From NCBI GenBank assembly GCA_029263195.1, contig JAJCXX010000068.1, positions 1 to 40,938 on the forward strand: a stretch of DNA of 40,938 bases, read 5' to 3'. This document shows positions 28,564 to 35,614 of this stretch, piece by piece; the stretch's first letter is position 1; each line of letters begins with the position of its first letter. A model generated the notes under the pieces. The model searched no databases, was not told the DNA's origin, and was given only the letters and a program-made list of their open reading frames with translations. Made by a program: the position numbers and the translations under genes. The DNA is from Acidimicrobiales bacterium. GTDB lineage: Bacteria; Actinomycetota; Acidimicrobiia; Acidimicrobiales; Aldehydirespiratoraceae.

Positions 28564-29904
28564 GTGACTGACTTCGGAAATATCTTCAAGGCCTACGACA
28601 TTCGCGGCACCGTTCCTGATCAACTCGATGCGGCGGCGGCCGAGGCCATTGGTGGTGCCTTCGCCCGGTTCGTGAGATCCAAGGGCGAGCGTTCAATTGT
28701 GGTCGGCCGCGATATGCGTCCCTCGGGCGAGGAGTTCGTGGCGGCGTTCACCGATGGGGCGTTACTGCACGGTGCCGATGTCGTCGACATCGGGCTCTGC
28801 GCCACCGACATGATGTACTACGCGTCTGGTTGCCTCGAGATGCCGGGGGCGGTCTTCACCGCCTCCCACAATCCGGCCGGGTATAACGGCATCAAGCTGT
28901 GCCTGGCCAAGGCCGCTCCGATCGGCTCCGAGACTGGCCTGTCGGAGATCCGTGAAATGGCCGAGACAGGACCCGACCCCTCCGGATCACCCGGATCGCG
29001 TTCGGAGCGTGAGATGCTCGAGGGCTACGTCGCTCACGTACATTCATTTGTCGATCTGTCGAAGCTCGCCCCGTTGAAGGTCGTGGCCGACACGGCCAAT
29101 GGCATGGGCGGCCTAGTTCTGCCTCCGGTGTTCGCCGGGCTTCCTTTCCAGCTCGACCACATGTACGCCGAACTCGACGGAACCTTCCCAAACCATCCGG
29201 CCGACCCGATCCAACCCGAGAATCAACGTGATTTGATGGCCCGGGTATTGGCGGTCGGCGCCGATGTCGGGCTGGCGTTCGATGGCGATGCCGATCGGGT
29301 GTTCCTTGTTGACGAGACGGCACGCGCCATTTCCGGTTCGCTCACCACTGCCATGGTGGCTCGATCGATACTGGCCCAGGAGCCGGGATCCACCGTCATC
29401 CACAATCTCATCTGCTCCAAGTCGGTGCGAGAGGTGATCGAGGAGAGCGGTGGGGTTGCGGTGCGCACCAGGGTCGGTCACTCGTTCATCAAACAACGTA
29501 TGGCCGAGACGGGGGCGATCTTCGGCGGCGAGCACTCAGGTCACTACTACTTCCGTGACAACTTCCGAGCCGACAGCGGACTGATCGCTGCTCTGGTTGT
29601 GCTCGAGACGATGTCAACGCAATCAACGAGCCTGTCCGAGCTGGTTTCGTCCCTTGACCGGTATGCGGCCTCGGGCGAGATCAACACGGTCGTGCCTGAT
29701 GCCTCGTCGGTGATCGAAAGGATTGCTGCCGCCTACCCCGATGCCCAGCAGGACCGACTCGACGGACTCACCATCGACCTCGGTGATTGGTGGTTCAACC
29801 TTCGTCCCTCCAACACCGAACCGTTGCTCAGGCTCAACCTCGAGGCCGCCACCGCCGAAGAAGTCGATGCCAGGGTGAGCGAGGTATGTGCGATGTTCGA
29901 CTGA
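28564..29904 (+). CDS. manB: Phosphomannomutase / phosphoglucomutase
   Basis: This 446-aa alpha-D-phosphohexomutase interconverts mannose-6-phosphate and mannose-1-phosphate (and probably glucose phosphates). It shows FKAYDIRG at the N-terminus, the phosphoserine loop FTASHNPAGYNGIK (S101), the metal loop FDGDADRVFLVDE and GGEHSGHYYFRDN for sugar specificity. RPSNTEPLLRLNLE provides phosphate binding. The frame is open from GTG28561. GTG28564 is preferred because it gives the canonical MTDFGNIFKAYDIRG start and stands six bases after TAGATT. It heads the manB - Trm112-like - SIS - manA group conserved in actinobacteria (compare Rv3257c-Rv3255c) and feeds GDP-mannose synthesis. Confidence 0.95.
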   Translation: MTDFGNIFKAYDIRGTVPDQLDAAAAEAIGGAFARFVRSKGERSIVVGRDMRPSGEEFVAAFTDGALLHGADVVDIGLCATDMMYYASGCLEMPGAVFTASHNPAGYNGIKLCLAKAAPIGSETGLSEIREMAETGPDPSGSPGSRSEREMLEGYVAHVHSFVDLSKLAPLKVVADTANGMGGLVLPPVFAGLPFQLDHMYAELDGTFPNHPADPIQPENQRDLMARVLAVGADVGLAFDGDADRVFLVDETARAISGSLTTAMVARSILAQEPGSTVIHNLICSKSVREVIEESGGVAVRTRVGHSFIKQRMAETGAIFGGEHSGHYYFRDNFRADSGLIAALVVLETMSTQSTSLSELVSSLDRYAASGEINTVVPDASSVIERIAAAYPDAQQDRLDGLTIDLGDWWFNLRPSNTEPLLRLNLEAATAEEVDARVSEVCAMFD

Positions 29905-29957
29905 TGGTGTTTACTTGAAGTTCCAGTTCCCCCGCCGACGACCGATTGCCGGAGATC

Positions 29958-30194
29958 ATGCCGCTTGACACCCGCCTTCTCGAGATTCTCGCTTGTCCCA
30001 CCGACAAGGGCCCATTGCTCTATTTCGCCGACGAGAACTCTCTCTACAACCCGCGACTTCAGAAGCGGTATTCGGTCGACGAGGAAATCCCGGTGATGCT
30101 GCCCGACGAGGCTGAGGCTGTCGACGACGAAGAACATCAGAGACTCGTCGAAAAGGCTGAGACCGACGGGATTTCGCCCACGTTCGAGGCCTGA
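29958..30194 (+). CDS. Trm112-like small protein with degenerate metal site
   Basis: A 78-aa protein starting MPLDTRLLEILACPTDKGPL, which matches the Trm112/YcaR family N-terminus (LLEILACPxxKGxL). YNPRLQKRYSVDEEIPVMLPDEA matches the second family segment (NxxxxxxYPIxDGIPVMLxxEA). Normal family members carry up to four cysteines for zinc. This one has a single cysteine, so a zinc site is unlikely. The frame begins at TTG29946, but ATG29958 fits the family, with GGAG three bases before it. It lies between manB and the SIS gene, its usual actinobacterial position. Its partner protein is unknown. Confidence 0.85.
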   Translation: MPLDTRLLEILACPTDKGPLLYFADENSLYNPRLQKRYSVDEEIPVMLPDEAEAVDDEEHQRLVEKAETDGISPTFEA

Positions 30195-30196
30195 GC

Positions 30197-31144
30197 GTGG
30201 CCGGCGACGAGCTGCTCGAGGCGGTTCGGTTCCTTCCGTCGCAGGTTCGCGACATGGCGGTCGCCGCGGCCGACCTCGACGGGTTGCCGGACCGGTCCGG
30301 AATCGAGAATGTGGTGATCCTGGGTGTGGCGGCGGGCCGAGTTGCCGGCGATGTCGTGGCGGCGCTGGCCGAGCTCGACGCAACCGTTCCTGTGGTGGCC
30401 ACCGGCGGACGCTGTCCTTCTTGGATTTCGAGCCAGACCTTGGTGATCGCGGTGTCTCAATCCGGCGACGATTCCGCCACCGTGATCGCGACCGAGCATG
30501 CTCTCTCGTCGGGGTCACGAGTGGTAGCAGTCACAGGAGGAGGACGGCTCGGCGAGCTCTGTTCTGAGTGGTCGGTGCCGGTCGTCCCCATTGATCCCGA
30601 GGTCGGCCCGTCGGCTGGCATGGGTGTGATCATCGTGCCGGTGCTGGTCCTGCTCGAGCGTCTCGGTCTCGCCAACGGTATGAACCGAGTGATCTCGGGC
30701 ACGGCCGAACAACTGGAGGAACGACACCGAATTCTCACCATCGACAGCACCCAGATCGCCCAACTCGTAGACGTACTCCGTGGCCGCGTCGCGATCGTCA
30801 CCGGCGCGGGAGCAGTCGGCAAGCACGCCTCGCGGCGATGGGTGCAAGAACTCGACCTTGTTGGTGGGGTCGCATCGGTTCGCCGTCGCATTCCCACCGG
30901 TCCGAGCGATGTCGCCACCGGTCGTCGACTGGCCGATGTCACCTCCGATGGGGCGGTCGTGATCGTGCTTCGCCACGACTTCGAACCTCCCGGGCTCGAT
31001 GGTGGCCTGGCGTTGCTCGACGACGCCTTCGAGCAAGTCCACACGTTTCGCGCCGCGGGCGACGGTCCTCTGGCCCAACTTCTCGATCTCATTCTCACTG
31101 CTGATGCCGTCGCCGCGGCCCTGGCGTCCCGACACGACGCCTGA
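30197..31144 (+). CDS. SIS-domain protein, phosphoglucose/phosphomannose isomerase-like
   Basis: A 315-aa protein resembling the bifunctional phosphoglucose/phosphomannose isomerase family, with two SIS domains. The first holds VILGVAAGRVAGDVVAAL and LVIAVSQSGDDSATV (the phosphate-binding SQSG, about 85-88). The second holds VAIVTGAGAVGKHASRRWVQEL. In active enzymes of this family a catalytic glutamate and histidine lie in an NEN / E-x-x-H-N-E stretch after that point. I see no such motif here (the sequence runs ELDLVGGVASVRRRIPTG). It may be a regulator or have a changed activity. GTG30197 starts two bases after the Trm112-like stop, and manA follows within 12 bases. Similar genes (Rv3256c) occupy this place in mycobacteria. 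Confidence 0.8.
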   Translation: MAGDELLEAVRFLPSQVRDMAVAAADLDGLPDRSGIENVVILGVAAGRVAGDVVAALAELDATVPVVATGGRCPSWISSQTLVIAVSQSGDDSATVIATEHALSSGSRVVAVTGGGRLGELCSEWSVPVVPIDPEVGPSAGMGVIIVPVLVLLERLGLANGMNRVISGTAEQLEERHRILTIDSTQIAQLVDVLRGRVAIVTGAGAVGKHASRRWVQELDLVGGVASVRRRIPTGPSDVATGRRLADVTSDGAVVIVLRHDFEPPGLDGGLALLDDAFEQVHTFRAAGDGPLAQLLDLILTADAVAAALASRHDA

Positions 31145-31155
31145 GGGCGAACGAC

Positions 31156-32310
31156 ATGCAGATGCTCGAAGGCGTGGTCAAGAACTACGACTGGGGTTCT
31201 CACACCGTGATCCCCGACCTGCTGGGCAGGCCAGTCGACGGTCGCCCATGGGCGGAGCTGTGGCTGGGAGCTCATCCCTTGGCTCCGTCTTTGGTCGGCT
31301 GCGATGCCCGCCCCCTCGATCAACTGATCGCCGAGGATCCGTCCGCGTCGCTGGGCCCTGAAGTATCCGATGAATTCGGAGGCCTACCGTTTCTGCTGAA
31401 GGTGATTGCCGCCGCCGAACCACTCTCCATTCAGGCCCATCCGAGCATCCAACAGGCGGTTGCCGGATTCGAGACCGAAGAAGCCGCCGGACTCGCGGTG
31501 GACGCGCCCAACCGATCGTTTCGAGACCGAAACCACAAGCCGGAATTACTGTGTGCCATCACCCGGTTCGACGCGCTGTGCGGCTTTCGTGAGCCGGAAT
31601 CCACGCTGCAACTGTTGCGCACCATCCCGACCGACGCGCTCGACCCCCTGAGGGAACTACTGGTTCGGCCCGACGCACTGGAGGGCCTGCTCGGATGGAT
31701 TCTCTCCCTGTCGGCCGACGATGCGACCACTCTCGTCGACGACGTGGTCGGCGCCTGCCAGCGAAGTTCGAGCGGCGAGTGGTCCACCGAACGTCAGATG
31801 GTGGTCGATCTCGACAGTCGCCATCCGGGTGACGCCGGCGTCATCACGGCCCTGCTGCTCAACCACGTCGCACTCGAGCCTGGCGACGCAATCTTCTTGG
31901 CAGCTGGCAGCCTCCATTCCTACCTCCGTGGCACCGGCGTGGAATTGATGGCCAACTCCGACAATGTCCTGAGAGGGGGCCTCACCACCAAACATGTCGA
32001 TGTGCCGAACCTGCTCGAAGTGGTCGACGCCGTTCCTTCCGTTCCTCGGGTGCAATCTCCATCTAGTGATTCGTCCACGACCCGCTACGAATCGCCGGTT
32101 GCGGAGTTCTCGCTCCGTCGACTGGTTGTGGACGAGGAAGTCTCGCTGGAGGCGGGTCCGGCGATCATGTTGTGCACCGAGGGATGTGTCGACGTCGGGG
32201 ATCAAACTCTCGACCGGGGTAGCGCTGTGTGGGTGCCGGCAAGCGACGAGGTGGTCGTGGCCAGCGGGCACGGAACGGTGTTCCGTGCCGGCGTTGGCCA
32301 AGTGGGCTGA
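31156..32310 (+). CDS. manA: Mannose-6-phosphate isomerase, class I
   Basis: This 384-aa zinc enzyme interconverts fructose-6-phosphate and mannose-6-phosphate, the entry into GDP-mannose synthesis. Type I cupin features are visible: KNYDWGS at the N-terminus, PWAELWLGAHP, the zinc ligands Q93 and H95 in IQAHPS, E130 in NHKPEL and H254 in LHSYLRGTGVELM. SDNVLRGGLTTKHVD carries the catalytic arginine region. It follows the SIS gene after 11 bases and ends the manB operon, with a GC hairpin 20 bases downstream. Confidence 0.96.
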   Translation: MQMLEGVVKNYDWGSHTVIPDLLGRPVDGRPWAELWLGAHPLAPSLVGCDARPLDQLIAEDPSASLGPEVSDEFGGLPFLLKVIAAAEPLSIQAHPSIQQAVAGFETEEAAGLAVDAPNRSFRDRNHKPELLCAITRFDALCGFREPESTLQLLRTIPTDALDPLRELLVRPDALEGLLGWILSLSADDATTLVDDVVGACQRSSSGEWSTERQMVVDLDSRHPGDAGVITALLLNHVALEPGDAIFLAAGSLHSYLRGTGVELMANSDNVLRGGLTTKHVDVPNLLEVVDAVPSVPRVQSPSSDSSTTRYESPVAEFSLRRLVVDEEVSLEAGPAIMLCTEGCVDVGDQTLDRGSAVWVPASDEVVVASGHGTVFRAGVGQVG

Positions 32311-32331
32311 GCCGACGGGCATCCTCCCTTC

Positions 32332-32346
32332 GGGCGCACCGCGCCC
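32332..32346 (+). terminator. GC-rich hairpin between manA and ahcY
   Basis: GGGCGC-ACC-GCGCCC is a perfect 6-bp stem with a 3-base loop, 22 bases after the manA stop. It lacks a U-tract, as many actinobacterial terminators do. It directly precedes the TACACT box of the ahcY promoter. Confidence 0.45.
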
Positions 32347-32426
32347 TACACTCCGGGTTGAGGGCTGCCGCGAGATGGTGTCAGCTGACCCCGGCCCGAA
32401 ACTTCCACTCAAACTGACACAGGAGG
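32347..32426 (+). promoter_or_regulatory. ahcY promoter and structured leader
   Basis: TACACT (32347-32352) is a -10-like box, which predicts a leader of about 74 bases. In the leader GTGTCAG (32378-32384) is complementary to CTGACAC (32414-32420), which stands directly before the AGGAGG Shine-Dalgarno (32421-32426). The first arm is also part of a 10-bp palindrome GTCAGCTGAC. The structure could modulate ribosome access. Confidence 0.4.
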
Positions 32427-32432
32427 GCCTCC

Positions 32433-33884
32433 ATGGCCATCACCGATGCTGTCGGCGACTTCAAGGTCGCCGACCTGTCTCTCGCCGGATTCGGACGAAA
32501 CGAGATTCGTCTGGCCGAACACGAAATGCCGGGACTCATGGCTCTGAGGGCCAAGTACGCCGATGAACAACCGTTGGCTGGGGCCCGCATAGCGGGTTCA
32601 CTGCACATGACGGTGCAGACCGCGGTTCTGATCGAGACGCTCGAGGTTCTCGGCGCCGATGTTCGTTGGGTGAGCTGCAACATCTTCTCGACTCAGGATC
32701 ACGCGGCCGCGGCGGTCGCAGTGGGCGCCGACGGCACCATCGACTCGCCTAAGGGCACGCCGGTTTTCGCATGGAAGGGTGAGACGCTCGAGGAGTACTG
32801 GTGGGCGACCGAGCAGCTGTTCCATTGGCCCGACGGCGGCGGCCCGACCCTGATTCTCGACGATGGCGGCGACGCCACGATGCTCGTTCACAAGGGCCTC
32901 GAATTCGAAAAGATCGGCGTCATTCCAGACACCGCCGAAGACGACTCGGAGGAATGGGGAGTGTTCCTTGATCGGCTGCGTCGGATAGCGGCCGCCGACC
33001 CCGCCTTCTTTTCTCGAATCGCCCCCGGTATTCGTGGCGTGTCGGAGGAGACCACCACAGGCGTACATCGCCTCTACCAGATGATGGAGGCCGGTGAACT
33101 GTTGTTTCCCGCGATCAACGTCAACGACGCTGTGACCAAGTCGAAGTTCGACAACCTCTACGGCTGTCGTCACTCCCTGATCGACGGAATCAACCGTGCC
33201 ACCGATGTGATGATCGGGGGAAAGGTCGCGGTGGTCTGCGGATACGGCGATGTGGGCAAGGGCTGCGCCGCTTCTCTGCGGGGCCAGGGCGCCCGGGTGA
33301 TCGTGACGGAGATCGACCCGATCTGTGCTCTGCAGGCCGCGATGGAGGGCTTCGAGGTCAACACCCTCGAAGGCGTCCTCGACATCGGCGACATCTTCAT
33401 CACCACCACCGGAAACAAGGACATCATCCTCGCCGGCCACATGGCGAAGATGAAGCATCAGGCAATCGTCGGCAACATCGGCCACTTCGACAACGAACTC
33501 GACATGGCAGGTCTGCAGCGAATGTCCGATGTCCAACGTGTGACCATCAAGCCGCAGGTCGACGAATTCGTCTTCCCCGACGGTCACTCGATCATCATCT
33601 TGAGCGAGGGTCGCCTGCTCAACCTCGGCAACGCGACCGGTCACCCCAGCTTCGTGATGTCGTGCAGCTTCAGCAATCAGGTACTCGCCCAGATGGAACT
33701 TCACTCCGACGACGGATCCATGGCCACCGAGGTATTCACCCTGCCGAAGCTCCTCGATGAGGAAGTAGCGAGGCTCCATCTCGATGCGCTCGGTGTGAAA
33801 CTCACCAAGCTCACCGACGGTCAAGCCGACTATGTCGGCATGCCGGTCGACGGGCCCTACAAGCCTGATCACTACCGCTACTGA
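32433..33884 (+). CDS. ahcY: Adenosylhomocysteinase (S-adenosyl-L-homocysteine hydrolase)
   Basis: This 483-aa NAD-dependent enzyme splits S-adenosylhomocysteine into adenosine and homocysteine, removing the inhibitor of methyltransferases. It shows [24 protein letters not shown] at the N-terminus, [15 protein letters not shown], and the NAD-binding [43 protein letters not shown] and a C-terminal KPDHYRY also match the family. The 35-40 residue insertion around [16 protein letters not shown] is typical of actinobacterial enzymes. AGGAGG lies six bases before ATG32433. It comes after the manA operon, as in many actinobacteria. Confidence 0.98.
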   Translation: MAITDAVGDFKVADLSLAGFGRNEIRLAEHEMPGLMALRAKYADEQPLAGARIAGSLHMTVQTAVLIETLEVLGADVRWVSCNIFSTQDHAAAAVAVGADGTIDSPKGTPVFAWKGETLEEYWWATEQLFHWPDGGGPTLILDDGGDATMLVHKGLEFEKIGVIPDTAEDDSEEWGVFLDRLRRIAAADPAFFSRIAPGIRGVSEETTTGVHRLYQMMEAGELLFPAINVNDAVTKSKFDNLYGCRHSLIDGINRATDVMIGGKVAVVCGYGDVGKGCAASLRGQGARVIVTEIDPICALQAAMEGFEVNTLEGVLDIGDIFITTTGNKDIILAGHMAKMKHQAIVGNIGHFDNELDMAGLQRMSDVQRVTIKPQVDEFVFPDGHSIIILSEGRLLNLGNATGHPSFVMSCSFSNQVLAQMELHSDDGSMATEVFTLPKLLDEEVARLHLDALGVKLTKLTDGQADYVGMPVDGPYKPDHYRY

Positions 33885-33923
33885 TCCGGAACGGTCGGGT
33901 CGGCCGAGCTCATCCGAACGCCG

Positions 33924-33967
33924 GGAACTGTTCCGCAAGTGAACGCTGGCTAACATCGGTCGTTCAC
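33924..33967 (+). promoter_or_regulatory. Crotonase promoter with two nested inverted repeats
   Basis: A -10-like TAACAT (33951-33956) lies within the inverted repeat GTGAACG (33939-33945) / CGTTCAC (33961-33967), whose arms are 22 bp apart. A second palindrome, GGAACTGTTCC (33924-33934), covers the -35 position. Both look like operator sites for a dimeric repressor. Confidence 0.45.
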
Positions 33968-33983
33968 GCTGAAGGGAAGTTCC

Positions 33984-34799
33984 ATGAGTGATCGTCTGAC
34001 CATTTCGATCGACGCGGGAGTGGCCGATGTCAGGCTGACCCGTGCCGACAAGATGAACGCCCTCGACGGCGCCATGTTCGACGCGCTGGTCGAGGCCGGC
34101 GACCGGCTGGCCGACGATGAATCCGTTCGCGCTGTTGTGCTGTCGGGCGATGGCCGCGCTTTTTGCGCCGGACTCGACTTCACGGGCTTCCAAGCCATGG
34201 CCGGTGCAACCGAAGGATCCGACACGGCATCGATCGGCCGCGTCGCCGAGGGCCGCATCACCCATCACGCCCAACAAGCCTGCTGGACCTGGCGCGAGTT
34301 GCCGATGCCGGTGATCGCCGCTGTCCATGGCGTGGCTTTCGGTGGAGGACTCCAATTGGCGCTCGGCGCGGACATTCGCATCGTGGCCCCCGACGTCAGG
34401 ATGTCGGTGCTCGAGATCCGCTGGGGTCTGAGCCCCGACATGACCGCCACTCAGGTACTTCCCAAACTGGTCGGCCCCGATCTGGCCAAGGAATTGACCT
34501 GGACCGGTCGCGAGGTCAACGGCGAAGAGGCCGTTCGTATCGGTCTCGCCACCCACATGAGCGACGATCCCCACACCTCGGCGATCGAGCTGGCCCGCCA
34601 GATCGCCGGCAACAGTCCGCAGGCGGTTCGAGGAGCCAAGCACCTCATCGATCTCTCGACCCACGCCGACTGGGCGACTGGATTCGCCGAGGAACGCCGA
34701 GTGATTGGTTCCTTGATCGGTCGCCCCAATCAGGTTGAAGCGGTCACTGCCTACTTCGAGAAGCGTCAGGCCGTCTATAGCGACGTCGACCCGTCGTGA
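33984..34799 (+). CDS. Enoyl-CoA hydratase/isomerase (crotonase) family protein
   Basis: This 271-aa crotonase has VRLTRADKMNALDGAMFDAL at the N-terminus, the first oxyanion-hole segment GRAFCAGLDFTGF (about 54-66), and the second one HGVAFGGGLQLALGADIR (about 115-132). In MSVLEIRWGLSPDM the LE pair corresponds to a catalytic Glu position. It acts on a CoA thioester, as hydratase, isomerase or hydrolase. The exact reaction cannot be read from the motifs. A GAAGGGAAG ribosome site precedes ATG33984, and an operator-like inverted repeat surrounds the promoter. It overlaps the next crotonase by four bases. Confidence 0.9.
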   Translation: MSDRLTISIDAGVADVRLTRADKMNALDGAMFDALVEAGDRLADDESVRAVVLSGDGRAFCAGLDFTGFQAMAGATEGSDTASIGRVAEGRITHHAQQACWTWRELPMPVIAAVHGVAFGGGLQLALGADIRIVAPDVRMSVLEIRWGLSPDMTATQVLPKLVGPDLAKELTWTGREVNGEEAVRIGLATHMSDDPHTSAIELARQIAGNSPQAVRGAKHLIDLSTHADWATGFAEERRVIGSLIGRPNQVEAVTAYFEKRQAVYSDVDPS

Positions 34800-35614
34800 G
34801 CGGTTCGACGACTCCGGACGGTTCGGTCGACGATCTGGGCCGCATCACTTCTGAGGTTGTCGACGACCACATCCTCATGATCGGAATCGATCGCCGGGCC
34901 AAGCTCAACGGGTTCACCCCGGAGATGATGGGCCAGCTGGTTGATGCCTACACCCGGCTCGACCGCGAATCCGATTTGTGGGTGGGGGTGCTCCACGCCT
35001 GGGGCGACCACTTCACCGCTGGTCTCGATCTCCCGCGGTTCGCCGGAGGCATGTCTCAGGGGCGTCGTCCGAGAGAAGGCGTCGAGAAGATCGATCCCAC
35101 CGCGCTTGGCCGTTCGTGTCGCAAGCCCATCGTGAGCGCGGTCAAGGGCATCACCTACACGCTCGGCATCGAACTCATGCTCGGTGGCGACATCGTGGTG
35201 GCGGCCGACGACTGCAGATTCTCCCAGCTCGAACCGAGGCGCGGCATCCACGCCACTGGAGGGGCCACCATCCGATTCGTGCAGCGAGGTGGGTGGGGAA
35301 ACGCCATGTATCACCTGCTCACCAGCGACGAGTTCGATGCCACCGAAGCCCACCGGATAGGGCTCGTCCAGGAAGTGGTGCCGGCCGGAGCGGAGCTGGA
35401 TCGTGCCCTGGAATTGGCTCGGACGATCTGTGAGGGAGCACCTCTGGCTGTGCAGGCCACCAAGGCATCGTCAGCCCGCTACCTGGCCGAGGGCCAACGG
35501 GCAGCCATCGATGCGTTCGGACCAGATCAGGCCGCACTGGCCGAAACCGACGACTTTCGTGAGGGTGTTGCGTCGTTCGTCGAGCGCCGAGCTGCGAAGT
35601 TCTCCGGGACCTAA
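34796..35614 (+). CDS. Second enoyl-CoA hydratase/isomerase (crotonase) family protein
   Basis: This 272-aa crotonase starts with GTG inside the stop of the first (GTGA overlap). It has MIGIDRRAKLNGFTPEMM, HFTAGLDLPRFAGGM (first oxyanion segment, about 76-90), KGITYTLGIELMLGGDIVVA (second) and FSQLEPRRGIHATGG carrying the glutamate. The glycine pattern at the second oxyanion site (TYTLGIELM) differs from the GVAFGGGLQ of the neighbour, so the two are not recent duplicates and may form a heteromer or do successive steps. The TAA stop interlocks with the TAG stop of the opposing helicase gene. Confidence 0.88.
   Translation: MSGSTTPDGSVDDLGRITSEVVDDHILMIGIDRRAKLNGFTPEMMGQLVDAYTRLDRESDLWVGVLHAWGDHFTAGLDLPRFAGGMSQGRRPREGVEKIDPTALGRSCRKPIVSAVKGITYTLGIELMLGGDIVVAADDCRFSQLEPRRGIHATGGATIRFVQRGGWGNAMYHLLTSDEFDATEAHRIGLVQEVVPAGAELDRALELARTICEGAPLAVQATKASSARYLAEGQRAAIDAFGPDQAALAETDDFREGVASFVERRAAKFSGT

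Noticed and set aside
32353..32432. S-adenosylhomocysteine riboswitch before ahcY
   Set aside because: The conserved core of the known SAH riboswitch, including its GCGCUGC segment, could not be found, although the leader does have pairing arms.
32598..34664. A 688-codon open frame on the minus strand opposite ahcY and the first crotonase
   Set aside because: It is an antisense shadow of strongly conserved genes; its translation is rich in His, Asp and Gly, has no domain, and high-GC codon use explains the length.
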